64,000 nucleotides of DNA, taken from positions 62,001 to 126,000 of the forward strand of contig JADNYJ010000087.1 of assembly GCA_015501075.1 (NCBI GenBank). The letters run 5' to 3'. This DNA is from Gymnopilus junonius. Taxonomy: Eukaryota; Basidiomycota; Agaricomycetes; Agaricales; Galerinaceae. Below, piece after piece: positions 1-11,426 of this stretch. Every line of letters starts with the position of its first letter. The stretch's first letter is position 1. Under the pieces are notes generated by a model that worked only from the letters and a program-made list of their open reading frames with translations, was not told where the DNA came from and searched no databases. The position numbers and the translations under genes are program-made.

Positions 1-7
1 CGATGCT

Positions 8-2159
8 ATGTCACGCATAAAGGGTGTACTTGTTGGAATGCATGCTGAAACACCGAGAGAAATTGCAACATCTGGCAGCGTTGATCAAGATGTGCAATCT
101 TTACGGACAAACCAAATCGCTACTCAGCAGGCTCATGTACGGTTGGTTCCTAAAGAACGCTGGGTCCCACCTGCTTTGCGGCAACGCAACTTCGATGATG
201 CAGATGAACCTCGAGAAGTGTTCCTTGTGACTGTACTACAACCCCCAACGACTCCTCCGCCGACGAACCATGTTGTTCGACTTCCAACCGTCTCTCGACG
301 AGTGGACAACATTTCGAAGAAGCAGCTTCATGCATTTTTTAGGCCACCGTATCAAGCTCGCTTGGATATATTATCTTTCGATCCACCTGTACATGACATG
401 AACCGTCGGGATTTGTCTCTTAACGATGTCCTCTTTCGTAGACCTCCTCCAGGGTTTAAAGGGAAATTTAAATACCGTGTCATGCTCCCGAGACGCAGAG
501 GCCCGAAAGTGAACATGCCATCTGTATTGGCAAAGCCCAATGTCACGGGCGCCTTTGGACGACCAACTGTTGCGGACGGAGCAACTTCATGGAGAAAATC
601 TGCGGCCTCTTCTACTATCCAAGTTAAGTCCAGCTATAATGTTCATGAACCGGACACGACAAGTTGTTCACCTCCTCCGCAATCGTCCCCCCCGGAATCT
701 AACGCTGCCTCAATACCAAAATCTAGTGAGTCTACATCAAAGTCAGATACCAACACAACTACCCGATCTAGATCTCAACCCAAGATGCCTGAGGGATCGG
801 GCGTTGCTTTTATGCGTGACTCGCGGATAGATGTTGTTGAGGCGGATACAAAACCACTTGTCAACTTCATCGTTGGCAGTCAGTTGGAAGAAGCAGCCAC
901 TACGGACTCCCCTAAAGCGGTGTCGTCTGTAGAGGATTCAGCATCCAAGCCTCCTGACACGAAGAGCGGGCATTCAGTAACTCTCAACGGGCTGGCCACT
1001 TCATCGGCGACGTCTGTTGAGGATGGCGCACCTTCTTTGACTTCTAGCAAGGCCGAAAGCTCAGATGCTTTGGTAAGTCTTTTCTTTGTCGCTTATGATT
1101 TATTCACGACTCAATCATCTGCACCAGAATGATCACATTCTTATCACACCTCCTGGCCACCATTCCAGTACTCCTTGGGCTAGATCTTCCGTTAGTTTGC
1201 CTATCAAGGACACTTCTGCACGAGCTCCCGATCATGAACACCTTAAAGCACTTTGGTCTCAGACGTCAAACAAGGCGAACTTACATTCGGTAAACTCACT
1301 GGAGGGCATTGCTGACGATTTGACTTCCCTACCATTCACGATCCACGATGTGAAGTCCGAGGACGGGGAGACACCCCCTCCCTCGTTACCAAGCGCACCT
1401 TCGCGCATGTCACTCCATGAAGTGACCAGGGCTTTCCAAACAGTGCCGACGTCGTCGTCCTCTTCTAGTCAATCTTCGCATCGAGCCACTTTTTCTCCAC
1501 CCTCCACCAATGCCCCTGTCGCTCGTCCGACGACCGCAACCACGACTTATGCATATTCTCCGGCCCCTCAAAGTAGCATGCGTCCTGCCTATGTATCTTA
1601 CCCTTCTCCTATGATGAGCCACTCTCCGTCGCCCGTGATTTATGGCCATCCAATGGCATCAAGCCCCGTTCCCGGTAGAATGCAAATAAACGGTCATACC
1701 TCATTATTCAGTCAACCGGTATGGATGCCAATGCCGGGCCCGTCAGCGCAGGCTCCTAGCAATATGATCCGACCTGTTGCATCCCCTTATCCTCCCGCTC
1801 AAATGTTGCCTTATCCTACCGGTTATGCTCCGCAAGCCCCGCCAACCAGTATGATGCACGCTCCTCAAGGCCAAGCTACAGGCCGTGGCCGTGGTATGCC
1901 TGTCATGAGCCCTGTGATGTCCCATGCTCACGCTCATCCAGCGTCTGCAATGTATGCAAGTAGCCCGGTCATGCTTCATGCAGTACCAGTACCCCAAAAT
2001 CACGGCTATATGCCTGTTTCAACTGGCCGTGGTGTGCCTCCCCGGACAGAAAATGGACAAGTGCCAACGTCTCAGCAGCATCCCGCCCACAACAACCACC
2101 AGCCACATACCGCATTCCATCCCGCCTCTGCTTCTCCCTTTGTAAGATCAGCTTGGTGA
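8..2159 (+). CDS. Pro/Ser/Met-rich low-complexity protein, 3' part (5' end open)
   Basis: Two exons join cleanly: the first runs to 1072, a 55-nt intron (GTAAGT...CACCAG) spans 1073-1127, and the second ends at the TGA at 2157-2159. The frame is open to the window edge, so the ATG at 8 may be internal and the protein may be longer. The first 180 residues are basic and structured-looking, with a stretch rich in R and P (residues about 140-165) and the short motif TGAFGRP. The rest is Ser/Thr-rich and then becomes a 200-residue tail rich in Pro, Met, His, Gln and Tyr with GRGRG and TGRG motifs. Such tails are common in mRNA-associated proteins of the ataxin-2 or eIF4G-partner kind, but no LsmAD, PAM2 or MIF4G domain is visible. 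I do not recognise the family, so function is left open. Confidence 0.6.
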
Positions 2160-2327
2160 ACATATTTGTCACTTGTACGGTTTCTCCTAATACTCTTTCG
2201 CTAGTTATTTGTTTCAGTACGGTATATGTGTTGTCCCAATGTGTTATATCACAACCATTTTAACATCCACGAAATTATTAGTAAAGGAGCCCACCAAAAG
2301 GGCTTGTAAGATTGGTCTAAAATAATC

Positions 2328-4059
2328 TAAACGGCTAACTTGACGGCCTGCTCGGCGGCTTCATCTAGATTATCGAAAGGAATGATTGTTAATCCTGAGG
2401 CCTTGATCATCCTAGAAGAAATATAGTGAGTTGTGACCGTAATGCTATGCGTTGTGCACCCACTCTTTGGCCTCAGCTTCCTTGGTGCCTTTGAGCCGGA
2501 CAACAAGAGGAATAGTCAAATGCAACTCCTTGGCAGCTTTGATAACTCCTTCGGCGATGTAGTCGCATCGCATGATGCCTGTGCGAACGTCACGGAATTG
2601 TTGAGGTCCCCAAGTGCAAAAATTCTTACCACCAAAGATGTTTATAAATATGCTCTTCACTTTTGGGTCAGAATTAATGATTTCAAAAGCCTTCTTTACA
2701 GTCTCAGGCGTAGCACCTCTGAAAGAGATATTAAAGATATAGGGACCAGCAATACAATCTTAACTCACCCGCCGACGTCGAGGAAGTTGGCTGGGTTACC
2801 TCCGTGAAGAGAAAGGACGTCCATAGTAGCCATAGCAAGCCCTGCACCGTTAACCAGACATCCGATAGAACCATCTAGCTTGATGAAGTTGAGGTTGGCC
2901 TTCTGAGCTTCAACCTCGGATGGTTCTTCCTGGGAGATATCACGGAGGGAGAAGACATCCTTTTGGCGGAACTCAGCATTGTCGTCAAAGCCGAATTTGG
3001 CATCCATGCTACCCATTTGTTAGAAAACAAAATGTTCATTGTCCGTATACGTGAACAATGTACTGACCATAGGACTTCGCCGTCTGTAGTTAAAGCCATG
3101 GGATTGATTTCAATCTGAGTTGCATCTCTGTCCTTGAAAATGCGGTACAAGTTGACGAAAATGTCGACGGCTTGTGACTGTGTCTTTGGGTCCTCGAAGC
3201 CCAGTTTCTTAGCGACAGCAATAGCTTCCCCCTTGGAAAGGCCTTTTTCAAAGCTGATTGGGGTGGTGATAATGGCATTGGGGTCCTTGGCAGCAACTTC
3301 CTCGATGTTCATGCCACCTTGCGCTGAAGCAACCAAAACGACACCACCGGAAGTCCGGTCATTCAATACAGCGACATAATATTCATGTGCTGGTTGTCTG
3401 CGTTCTGCGAGCATAACCTGCAAAAGAAAGTCAACAGAGCTCATCAATCGCGTAGCCTTGCTCAGAATATGCTTACAGCATTGCAGATTCGCCCATGAGA
3501 GCCTGTCTGTTTGGTGATGAGATGAGAACCAATCATCTTCTCTGCAATTTCTTGAGCTTGTGCTGGACTGTAGGGTGAAGCATATCAGGAATAAGGATTC
3601 GGCGCAACCGTGATGGTCTCTGACCTGTCCACTACATGTACACCCCCCTGGAATCCATTGTCAAACTTGCCTTTACCTCTTCCACCAGCAAGGACTTGAG
3701 CCTTAATGACGAGTTTATCGGTACCTTTTAGCAGGCGAGTTAAGCAGCTTAATGCGGGGGAGAACATTGGTCCTACCAAAATTACGTGCTACGTCGTAAG
3801 CTTCTTGAGGTGACTTAGCAGGAATGCTCTTGGGAGTGGCAATACCGTACTGTTACTTTGATGTTAATTGCGCAGTTCAGAGCAGGATGTATCAGAAACA
3901 AACGTCATTAAGTAGTTTCATGGATTGGTATTCGTGTATCGAGAGGAACCGCCTCTGCCCTGCAGATGCACCCTAGAAAGTCGTCAGAAGAAAGGAAGTC
4001 AAGTATAAAAGGCTGCATACACGCGCCAAAGACGCAGCTTTTCTCAACGACGCTAGCAT
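2328..4059 (-). CDS. LSC2: Succinate-CoA ligase beta subunit, mitochondrial
   Basis: Beta subunit of the TCA-cycle enzyme that interconverts succinyl-CoA and succinate with synthesis of a nucleoside triphosphate in the mitochondrial matrix. The first exon encodes a short presequence rich in Ala, Arg and Leu ([13 protein letters not shown]); the next begins the mature protein with [13 protein letters not shown], the usual ATP-grasp start. Downstream exons carry [13 protein letters not shown], the ATP-grasp lysine/glycine loop, then EINPMA, the metal-binding segment, then [20 protein letters not shown] and a CoA-ligase part with FINIFGGIMRCD. The protein ends AEQAVKLAV. Several short introns break the gene, with donors such as GTATGC. 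The length of about 415-420 residues fits the family. It is divergent from the DinB-fold gene, with 538 bp between the two start codons. No break or missing motif was seen. Confidence 0.95.
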
Positions 4060-4597
4060 CTGATGAACGGTATAGGAGAAAATGGGGGGTATGGATAGGT
4101 AATACTTAGGTATACTATATAGAGTATGTAAGTAGCGGTGACCAAGAACCGATGCATCACCTTGACCGGCTATCATTTAATTGTTTAGTCAGCAAACCCA
4201 TATCACAGGCGCACAGCTCAAATTTCTCTTCGTCCAAAGTGACGACGACGGTCGATGACCTTCGTTGATCTTCCTGTCTCTCACCCATTTTCCGCTGGAT
4301 CTTGGGAAAGGCTTTGGCAGATCGACTTTCTCGCCTTGAGTTCGGGTAGCTTATCTCTTTCGTGGGTTGCCCGAAATTGCGCTGAGGAACAGTCCGAAAA
4401 CCCGACTCATGTCCTATGCATGGTGTACCCACAGTATTAGTACAGAGGGCTATCGTAGTCTCGAGGACAACTTGAGGCAAGAGTCCCATACCTCGTTTTG
4501 ATCATGTTATTTTTTACACTTTGGCATATATAAAGTCGACGTGGCCCTTTCGATCACTTGTCACTTACATAGGCTCCTTTCCTCTGATTTTTTTGCA

Positions 4598-5451
4598 ATG
4601 GTGCATCCCGCAACTGAGACTCTGAGTTCATCTTCACCGCAGACCCCAGACGTGTCGTCTCAACGAGCATCCGATTCGATGGAGGAGGTTGTGAAGCAAC
4701 AAATCTCGGTCGCTACGACCATCCTATTGCAAGCAGTGGATGTGCTGGACAACCATCTCACCTCCGATCAACAACTTTCAATCCAGTCAAAACATATTCC
4801 TGGTTCTACCATTGGTGCTGTCAATTCCATCTTCTAGGTCAATCTTGCTGAATTTGGCTACGTTATCAAGGTAAACATCTGCGCCATGCACGCGATCACT
4901 TTGAACTTTTGTTAGCATGCATGCAGTCCCCAACCTCTTCACCTCGTGTCTTGTCGTATGATACCCGAATCCGGAACACACCAATGGAAACAAGCATCGC
5001 CGGGGCACGGACAGCTTTACTCGATACTGTCAAGTCGTTACAGGAGATCGTTCCTTCTGCCAACTTTGGTGAAGAAATTACTTTGCAGGCAATTACACCC
5101 CACATGCACTCTTTCAAAACTACCATAGGCCGAGAGGTAAGGTTAATAATCTACTGGAGACCTTCCCACCACTGAAGAGAAAAGTTATGGTTTGCGAGTC
5201 TGCATTGCGTACATCATTGGTCAATGGTATGCCCCCTGAATGTCGATCATTAGCCGCAGTCCTGATCTGGCCATCCTCCCAGCTGCGAGTCATCGCCAGT
5301 GAATTGGTTTGTCTCCCGCATCCTTCAACCTGTGATTTTCCTTACAAGTCCTTAGGGCATCAATCTAGCGGATGACTTTGGATTTGCTCCTTCAACACTT
5401 GTATATCAGGGTGAAGTCAGGCCCCGTTCACAAAGAAACGCGGACCATTAA
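4598..5451 (+). CDS. DinB-fold (DinB/YfiT-like) putative metal-dependent protein
   Basis: Small four-helix-bundle protein of the DinB superfamily. Exon 1 (4598-4814) encodes a polar N terminus followed by a helix with QISVATTILLQAVDVLD. After a 56-nt intron, exon 2 gives GKHLRHARDHFELLL, then YDTRIRNTPMET and PHMHSFKTTIGRE. Short exons add LWFASLHCVHHWSM and LRVIASEL, and the last exon ends QGEVRPRSQRNADH. The spaced histidines in the first and third helices (HLRHARDH, HCVHHW) are the likely metal ligands of this fold. Bacterial relatives include thiol-dependent S-transferases, but eukaryotic members have no settled function, so no reaction is assigned. An upstream in-frame ATG at 4541 would add 19 residues. 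I chose 4598 because the shorter form begins close to the conserved part. Confidence 0.75.
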
Positions 5452-5760
5452 CTCTCCTTATCAGATCGAGATGGGGCTCTAGGCCGAGGGAAACTTTGAT
5501 GACCTTGTTCATGTTTTCATTTTCATTGAGTATCCTGGTAGTAGTGGTAGTCTAGCTGTATACTATGTATTTTGAATTTCATAGTCAAATAGGCAAGAAA
5601 TTGGCATCGGTAATGGAGATGACGTAAATCTTGCTTGACTGGGATGTTGTTGCCAAATAAAACTCCTTGGCCAAATTCTGATTGAGTTGTTCGGTGTCTG
5701 TAGCATTCCGTCCCGAAATCTGATTCTAAACCACGAAAGTAATGCACTAACTTTATCAAA

Positions 5761-8079
5761 ATGTCTGAAAAAATGGTCCCGATTGACGGCGAAAGCCAAA
5801 AAAAACGCGTCGTAAGTCCTGTAATGTGTACCTTTATAGTACGGGATTGATTTTTCTGTTTCAGTGCTACTTTTTCGACTCTGACATTGGTGGTTTTCAT
5901 TATGGTCCCGGACATCCGTATGCAATTTTCAGGCTAAGTTTTATGAGTGTCGTCTTATTTTTTGGACTTGCTTTCTAGCATGAAGCCTACTCGTATACGT
6001 ATGTGTCACTCCCTGGTCATGAACTACGGACTCTACAAGAAGATGGAAATATTTGTAAGTTTCTTAAGTTTATCTATTCTTGTGTCTGATTGAACGATTC
6101 CAGCGTGCCAAACCTGCGACAAAACGCGAAATGACACAATTTCATTCCGACGAATACGTCGATTTCCTCAATCGAATTACACCAAGTAATATGAATTCAT
6201 ACGTGAAAGAGCAACATAAATGTATGGCCGCGTAACTTCACCTCTTGACCAAAATCACCCATTTTGTGTATAGACAACGTAGGGGATGATTGCCCTGTGT
6301 TTGATGGGCTCTTCGAATACTGTTCTATTTCTGCGGGTGGTTCCATGGGTTCGTCAGTTCTTTTTCTTTTTTTTTGTGCTTACAGCGTTCTAACGCAACG
6401 TCCTTAGAGGGGGCAGCGAGGCTAAGCCGCGACAAATGTGACATTGCCATAAACTGGGCAGGAGGTCTCCATCACGCCAAGAAGAGCGAAGCCAGTGGCT
6501 TCTGCTATGTGAACGGTTCGTTTTGCATACGCTAGGATGATAACGTTTTCTGATATCTCCTTAGATATCGTGCTGGGAGTTTTAGAGTTGTTGAGGTATG
6601 CTTATTCATGTCGGGAAAAGCTGGATTTAAAATTTCCCGTGAAACAGATACCACAACCGTGTTCTATATGTTGATATCGACGTACACCATGGTGATGGTG
6701 TCGAAGAAGCATTTTATACCACAGACAGAGTTATGACTGTCAGTTTCCATAAATATGGCGAGTATTTCCCAGGTACTGGCGAACTAAGGGTATGTGGACA
6801 AGTGGAATAGGACTGTACATTGGTGGCTAAGCTACTTATTCTAGGATGTTGGAGTTATGAAGGGAAAGTACTATGCCCTCAACTTCCCCCTTCGCGATGG
6901 AATAACCGACGAGAGCTACAAGTCTGTATTCGAGCCAGTGAGTAACTCGTCATATACCTGATGCTTCTGGATCTGATGTCATGTATAGGTAATCCGACAA
7001 GTAATGGAGTCTTATGATCCTTCGGCTATCGTACTACAATGCGGCACAGACTCTTTGTCTGGTGATAAACTTGGCTGCTTCAACTTGTCAATGAGAGGTA
7101 GGTCAAGAATCATTAAACTTATCAAGTGTACTTAAATGTCCAGGTCACGCGAACTGCGTCAAATTTGTGAAATCGTTTAACAAGCCCTTGCTGCTTCTTG
7201 GTGGAGGGGGCTACACGATGCGCAACGTTAGCCGAGCTTGGGCTTACGAAACAGGACTTGCAGCTGGTGTCGAGCTAGGGCCAGGTAAAGTTTAAATAAC
7301 ATAACAATTGCATTCTGCTAGATCAACCACTGACCCTTGAATCAGAAATCCCTGTCAACGAGTACTATGAATATTTCGGTCCAGATTACGAACTTAACGT
7401 CAAATCCTCGAACGCGGACGACCTGAACACACCGGCATATCTGGACCGTGTCAAGCGCATCGTACTGGAGAATTTGAGACACGCTGGTGGTCCACCCAGC
7501 GTCCAGATGACAGGTAGGCTTATCACTTATCTTCAGGGATTAATTGTTGAACTTTGGAACACAGACATTCCATCTATGCCAATTGATGCTACCATGGATG
7601 ACCCCAATGAAGACGAGGATCTGATAGATCCAAACGATAGACGGCCCATGCGCTTGCTTGACTCCATGCGACAAGCAGATGGCGAACTTTCTGACTCTGA
7701 TGACGAAGGGGAAGGAGGCCGCAGAAACCATGCGACATATCGCAATGGAGAAAGCGGGGAATCAGATGATGCTGGCCATAAATTTGGTCTAGGAGGTGGA
7801 ATATTGGGTGCAGGTTCTATGGGTTCCCATGCAGGTCCCAGTGTTCATACAACAGCCGCGAGGATAACGTCGATCAATGCCGGTGAAGCAAGCATGGATG
7901 TTGACTCGTCATCCACCGAGAGTAACACAGGTGGACTGGGAACGGAAGTACCTACGACAAGCGCTTCTGCATCTGTTGTCTCCATCGATAAAGTCGAGAA
8001 ATCCGAAGATAAATCCGAAAAGGCAGACGATGATAACATGGCTGTAGACCCTGTTCCGGAACCGCCTTCAGCGTTATGA
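5761..8079 (+). CDS. RPD3: Class I histone deacetylase
   Basis: Zinc-dependent lysine deacetylase, the catalytic subunit of Sin3-type corepressor complexes in the nucleus. The N terminus reads [20 protein letters not shown], the class I start. The active site is visible in order: [20 protein letters not shown] with the paired catalytic histidines, [16 protein letters not shown] with the zinc-binding Asp and His, [13 protein letters not shown], then [17 protein letters not shown]. At least nine short introns are read through by frame continuity. After the catalytic domain (about 390 residues) comes a Ser/Asp/Glu-rich acidic tail of about 170 residues rich in DSDDEGE-type clusters, longer than in yeast Rpd3 and typical of basidiomycete HDAC1 homologues. 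All catalytic residues appear intact. The next gene, RAD14, starts 282 bp downstream on the same strand. Confidence 0.95.
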
Positions 8080-8244
8080 TACTTAAAGATTCCCGTTTCT
8101 GGTCAGTTAGTCTGTAATTTGCTGTGATTTGTATCCGTTATATGTACGTTTTGTAGTTGATTTTCCGTGTCATTGGTTGCACTGCTGTTTGATATTAGAA
8201 TTATTTGGAAATACTGCTGTTCTGAAACACTGTTCAGAAATTAA

Positions 8245-8258
8245 ACGCGTGGCACGTG
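8245..8258. promoter_or_regulatory. MCB-like ACGCGT plus CACGTG upstream of RAD14
   Basis: An ACGCGT hexamer (8245-8250) is followed two bases later by CACGTG (8253-8258), about 105-115 bp before the RAD14 start codon. ACGCGT is the MluI cell-cycle box bound by MBF in other fungi at G1/S genes, including DNA-synthesis and repair genes; CACGTG is a bHLH E-box. Both hexamers are seen directly. A regulatory role is inferred from position only. Confidence 0.35.
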
Positions 8259-8360
8259 ACGTGATTAAATGATTAATTATTCCAGAGGCCTGACTCCAAG
8301 TCACTTGTTCAACCTCTTCACAACTTACACTTTACCTCTGCTACAATATTTCATGGTCCA

Positions 8361-9521
8361 ATGGGTGATGATATTGGACGACCCTCCACTCCTCCGCCAC
8401 GAGTTTTCGATACATTTGTGCTTCAGTCAACCCCGGAACATGTTAGGCAAATTGAAATCAATCGTCTGAAAGGTCTATTTACTTCCCCTTCTGGATTCTG
8501 AGGTACTTATTCTCTGATGCCTCAGCCAAGGCTGCACAACGCGAGAAAGAGCAGGCCGTTTCTTCCTCCTCGACTCTGAATTCTAATAACAAGCGGCCTC
8601 TGACTACTGGATCCTCTGGTCAAGGGTCTCAAACGCGGCCCGTAGCATCTTCTTCTAAACCACTAGAAAGAGATTCGCGACTGGGAACATACTTCGAATA
8701 TGATTTGTCTAAAATGGTCAACTCAAAAGGAGGTTTCCTCGTGCAAGAGGGTAATGAAGTCGATGAAAACCGGATAAGAAAAGAGAAGGAACGCGAAAAG
8801 CAAAGAAACGTACATAACCTAGACATACGTGAGTCCTTGCATCTTCATGTATTTCTGTAGTAATGATTCTTCAAAAGCTATGTTTCTTGACCCCGAACGC
8901 AATGCGAAATGTAGAGAATGTCAATGTATGGATATTGATCCGGCCTACTTGAAAGTCTTCAATTGTCTTGTTTGCAAATCGTGCCAAAACGAGCACCCCG
9001 AAAAATATAGTCTTTTAACAAAGACTGAATGCAAGGAAGTGTGTACAGTTTGCATAAATTTGAGCTTTGACTAATGGTTCATCAGGATTACTTGCTCACT
9101 GACCGTAAGTGCTTGGCACTTAAACAAGACACTAAAATAATATACGATGTTTTCAGCCGAACTCAGGGATGAAGAAGCCATGCCACATCTATTGAAGGCC
9201 AATCCTCATGCGTCAACGTATGCCAACATGATGCTCTTTCTAAGGTGTCAAGTGGAAGAATTCGCTTGGAAGAAATGGGGCTCTCCGGAGGCGCTGGATG
9301 CGGAATTTGCGAAAAGAACGACGGAAAAGAAAAAAAAAAAGAACAAGAAATTTGAGCAGAGTCTGAGAGACCTTCGCAGACGAACCAAGGAAGGTGTTTG
9401 GCAACGACGGAGAGATGCGGAACATAAACATGTGTTCAGTGAGGTGGTAGCAATGCGCCAGGGTATCGGAGAACAAGTATGCCATGAATGTGGCTTCACA
9501 ATTGAGGTAGAAGAGCTGTGA
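8361..9521 (+). CDS. RAD14: DNA damage recognition protein, XPA/Rad14 family
   Basis: Nucleotide-excision-repair factor that binds distorted DNA and scaffolds the incision complex with RPA and TFIIH. The start at 8361 (MGDDIGRPSTPPP) is favoured by frame; exon 1 ends at 8472 and joins exon 2 at 8526 after a 53-nt intron. Exon 2 carries RLGTYFEYDLSKMVNSKGGF, the conserved lead-in. Exon 3 (8878-9038) holds the C4 zinc finger, CRECQ then CLVCKSC, after MFLDPER. A 19-nt exon at 9086-9104 encodes DYLLTD, followed by PELRDEEAMPHL. The rest contains the basic DNA-binding helices, WGSPEALDAEFAKR and a poly-Lys stretch near residue 230, and the gene ends with CHECGFTIEVEEL. The second CxxC (CHEC) near the end is typical of fungal Rad14. 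The gene looks complete. Confidence 0.93.
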
Positions 9522-9923
9522 CATCTATGTGTAAGAACGCTCTGGGCTTCCGAAATTTCGACTTTGAGTGTGGACTGCGGAATCTTGACGGAATACAGAC
9601 CTCGGCTTGCATCAGAACAACACGGTCTGTTAATTCTGCCTCTGACAGAGGTCTGACCAAGAAATTACACAGCACATAAGCATAGTGGAGGATATCAGTC
9701 AAGTAAGATGGTAACCTTTGCAATATGTTTGCATATGAATTGTGCTCGCCTAGATACCGGTAATCGGGTCTCTATGTTGCCGAGGGCTGCCGTCGGCAAC
9801 CTTCTCCCAGGTCGTATCTCCGGTCAATACTCTGACCGCGCTATATTTTATGTCACGACCGGCTCCTTGCTGAGGGGTATTCCTCTCTCTTTTCTGTGTT
9901 CTTATTCATAGACGCTCATCGCC

Positions 9924-11426
9924 ATGACGGACGACATAAGCCAAACCGAACATGAGCAAATTGCGACATCCCTTGAGGTAGAACAAATCGAGGTCAACTT
10001 ATTTCGCTCCAAGTCCCTCTGGTTGCCTTTACTTGCTCGAGGCGTGTTCGGAGGGTGTGTTCAGCATTTCTCATGGTGTTGAACCTAGTTGATAATTTGA
10101 GAAGGCAGGTCATCAGTCAGGCCCTCGTGTCTGCTTCGAATTGTGTTGACCCCGCATTCGCTTTGCATGTGAGATGCCATGCGCTGTTGTCGAAGCAGAC
10201 CCCGCTGATTTCCATGCTTCTTCCACGTAGTCATTGCATGTACGTCCAAATCTGTTCAACAGTTGGAAAACCTTCTTCTCAAACATAATGATAACCACAG
10301 TGCTATTTCCTCACCAGTGCATCACCTTCAGTTCCAATAGTTTACAGTGTTGAGCGTTTGCGCGATGGAAGGTCCTACGTCACACGCTCAGTCAAAGCAA
10401 TTCAAAATGGCCATGTCATCTTCATCATGCTCTGTTCATTCCAAAGACCTGAGCCCTGGCAGCCATCGCACCAATGGCCTATGCCAGAAGTTCCAGCTCC
10501 CGATCTGTGTCCGGACGAAGAGGCAAACTACTCAAAGGTGATCCAAGATCCCAAATCACCTCCGAATTTGGTGAAGTTCTTCCAGGAGCGATTAAGTGTA
10601 TGTTCTTATTCCGCCTATTGCAAATCTGTAGGAGAGGCTGCTTACTCCTACCTTTCTACTTAGGAACGCTCACGTAGCCCCATCGCTATTAAATTAGCAA
10701 AGGGACACCACGTCGACAAAGAAGGCACTGTTCGTTATATGTATTGGATGAAGGCGAGGGATATACCACAGTACGAAGCACCATTTCAAAAGGCGCGTCT
10801 GTATCTTTATAATTCCGATTCTCTTCTTAACTTTTTCCTGTAGTGCATTCTCGCATACGAGTCTGACCTCTATTTGTTAGTAATGTCTCCCAGAATCGTC
10901 CCAAGGAACTGACGAATTCTAACCAGCATTTCAACTGCACCGAGAATCATGGGTTTGAAGCGACCAGGAAAAGGTCCTGACTCTCTGAGCATGAATGTGA
11001 GGGATTTGATCTGCTAATGTGGTTATTTGACTTATAGTTGCTGCCAGTCTACTCTCGACCATTCAATATGGTTCTACAGGCAAGCCGTTTCAGTACTCTG
11101 GTTTATCCTTCTTGATCCTAATTCGTTCTAGCAATGATTTTGATGCCGGAGACTGGTTACTCTACGAGGTTTGTTCGTTCTCAGTCGCCTGTGGCCAAGG
11201 CTGACCATATCCGGACATAGATGGAATGTCCTAGAGCAGGGTCAGGACGCAGTATTGTACATGGCCGGGTTCGTTCAAATAAAATCCGTCACTTCGAAGT
11301 GTTGACGTTTGATTCTAGATGTACACTCAGCAGGGTACATTAGTGGCGGTGATGTCACAAGAAGGCGTCGTCCGAGCCAATATCAGAGGACCTCCCGCCG
11401 AACAGAAGCCAACAGCAAAGCTGTGA
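9924..11426 (+). CDS. TES1: Peroxisomal acyl-CoA thioesterase (TesB/ACOT8 type)
   Basis: Hydrolyses acyl-CoA to free fatty acid and CoA, probably in peroxisomes during beta-oxidation. The N terminus has VEQIEVNLFRSKSLW, then GVFGGQVISQALVSA, the first hot-dog domain signature, followed by LHCYFL and VERLRDGRSYVTRSVKAIQ. The second domain has SLLSTIQYGS, the DFDAGDWLLYEMECPRAGSG region, HGRMYTQQGTLVAVMSQEG and finally PTAKL. The terminal AKL is a canonical type 1 peroxisomal targeting signal in the final coding triplets before TGA at 11424. Several introns of about 50 nt are present (the first is 10055-10104). Length of about 330-340 residues fits the double hot-dog family. No disruption was seen. 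Confidence 0.9.

Noticed and set aside
9240..9524. 94-codon minus-strand ORF opposite RAD14
   Set aside because: Phe-rich stretch is the complement of the poly-Lys region of RAD14; no motif.
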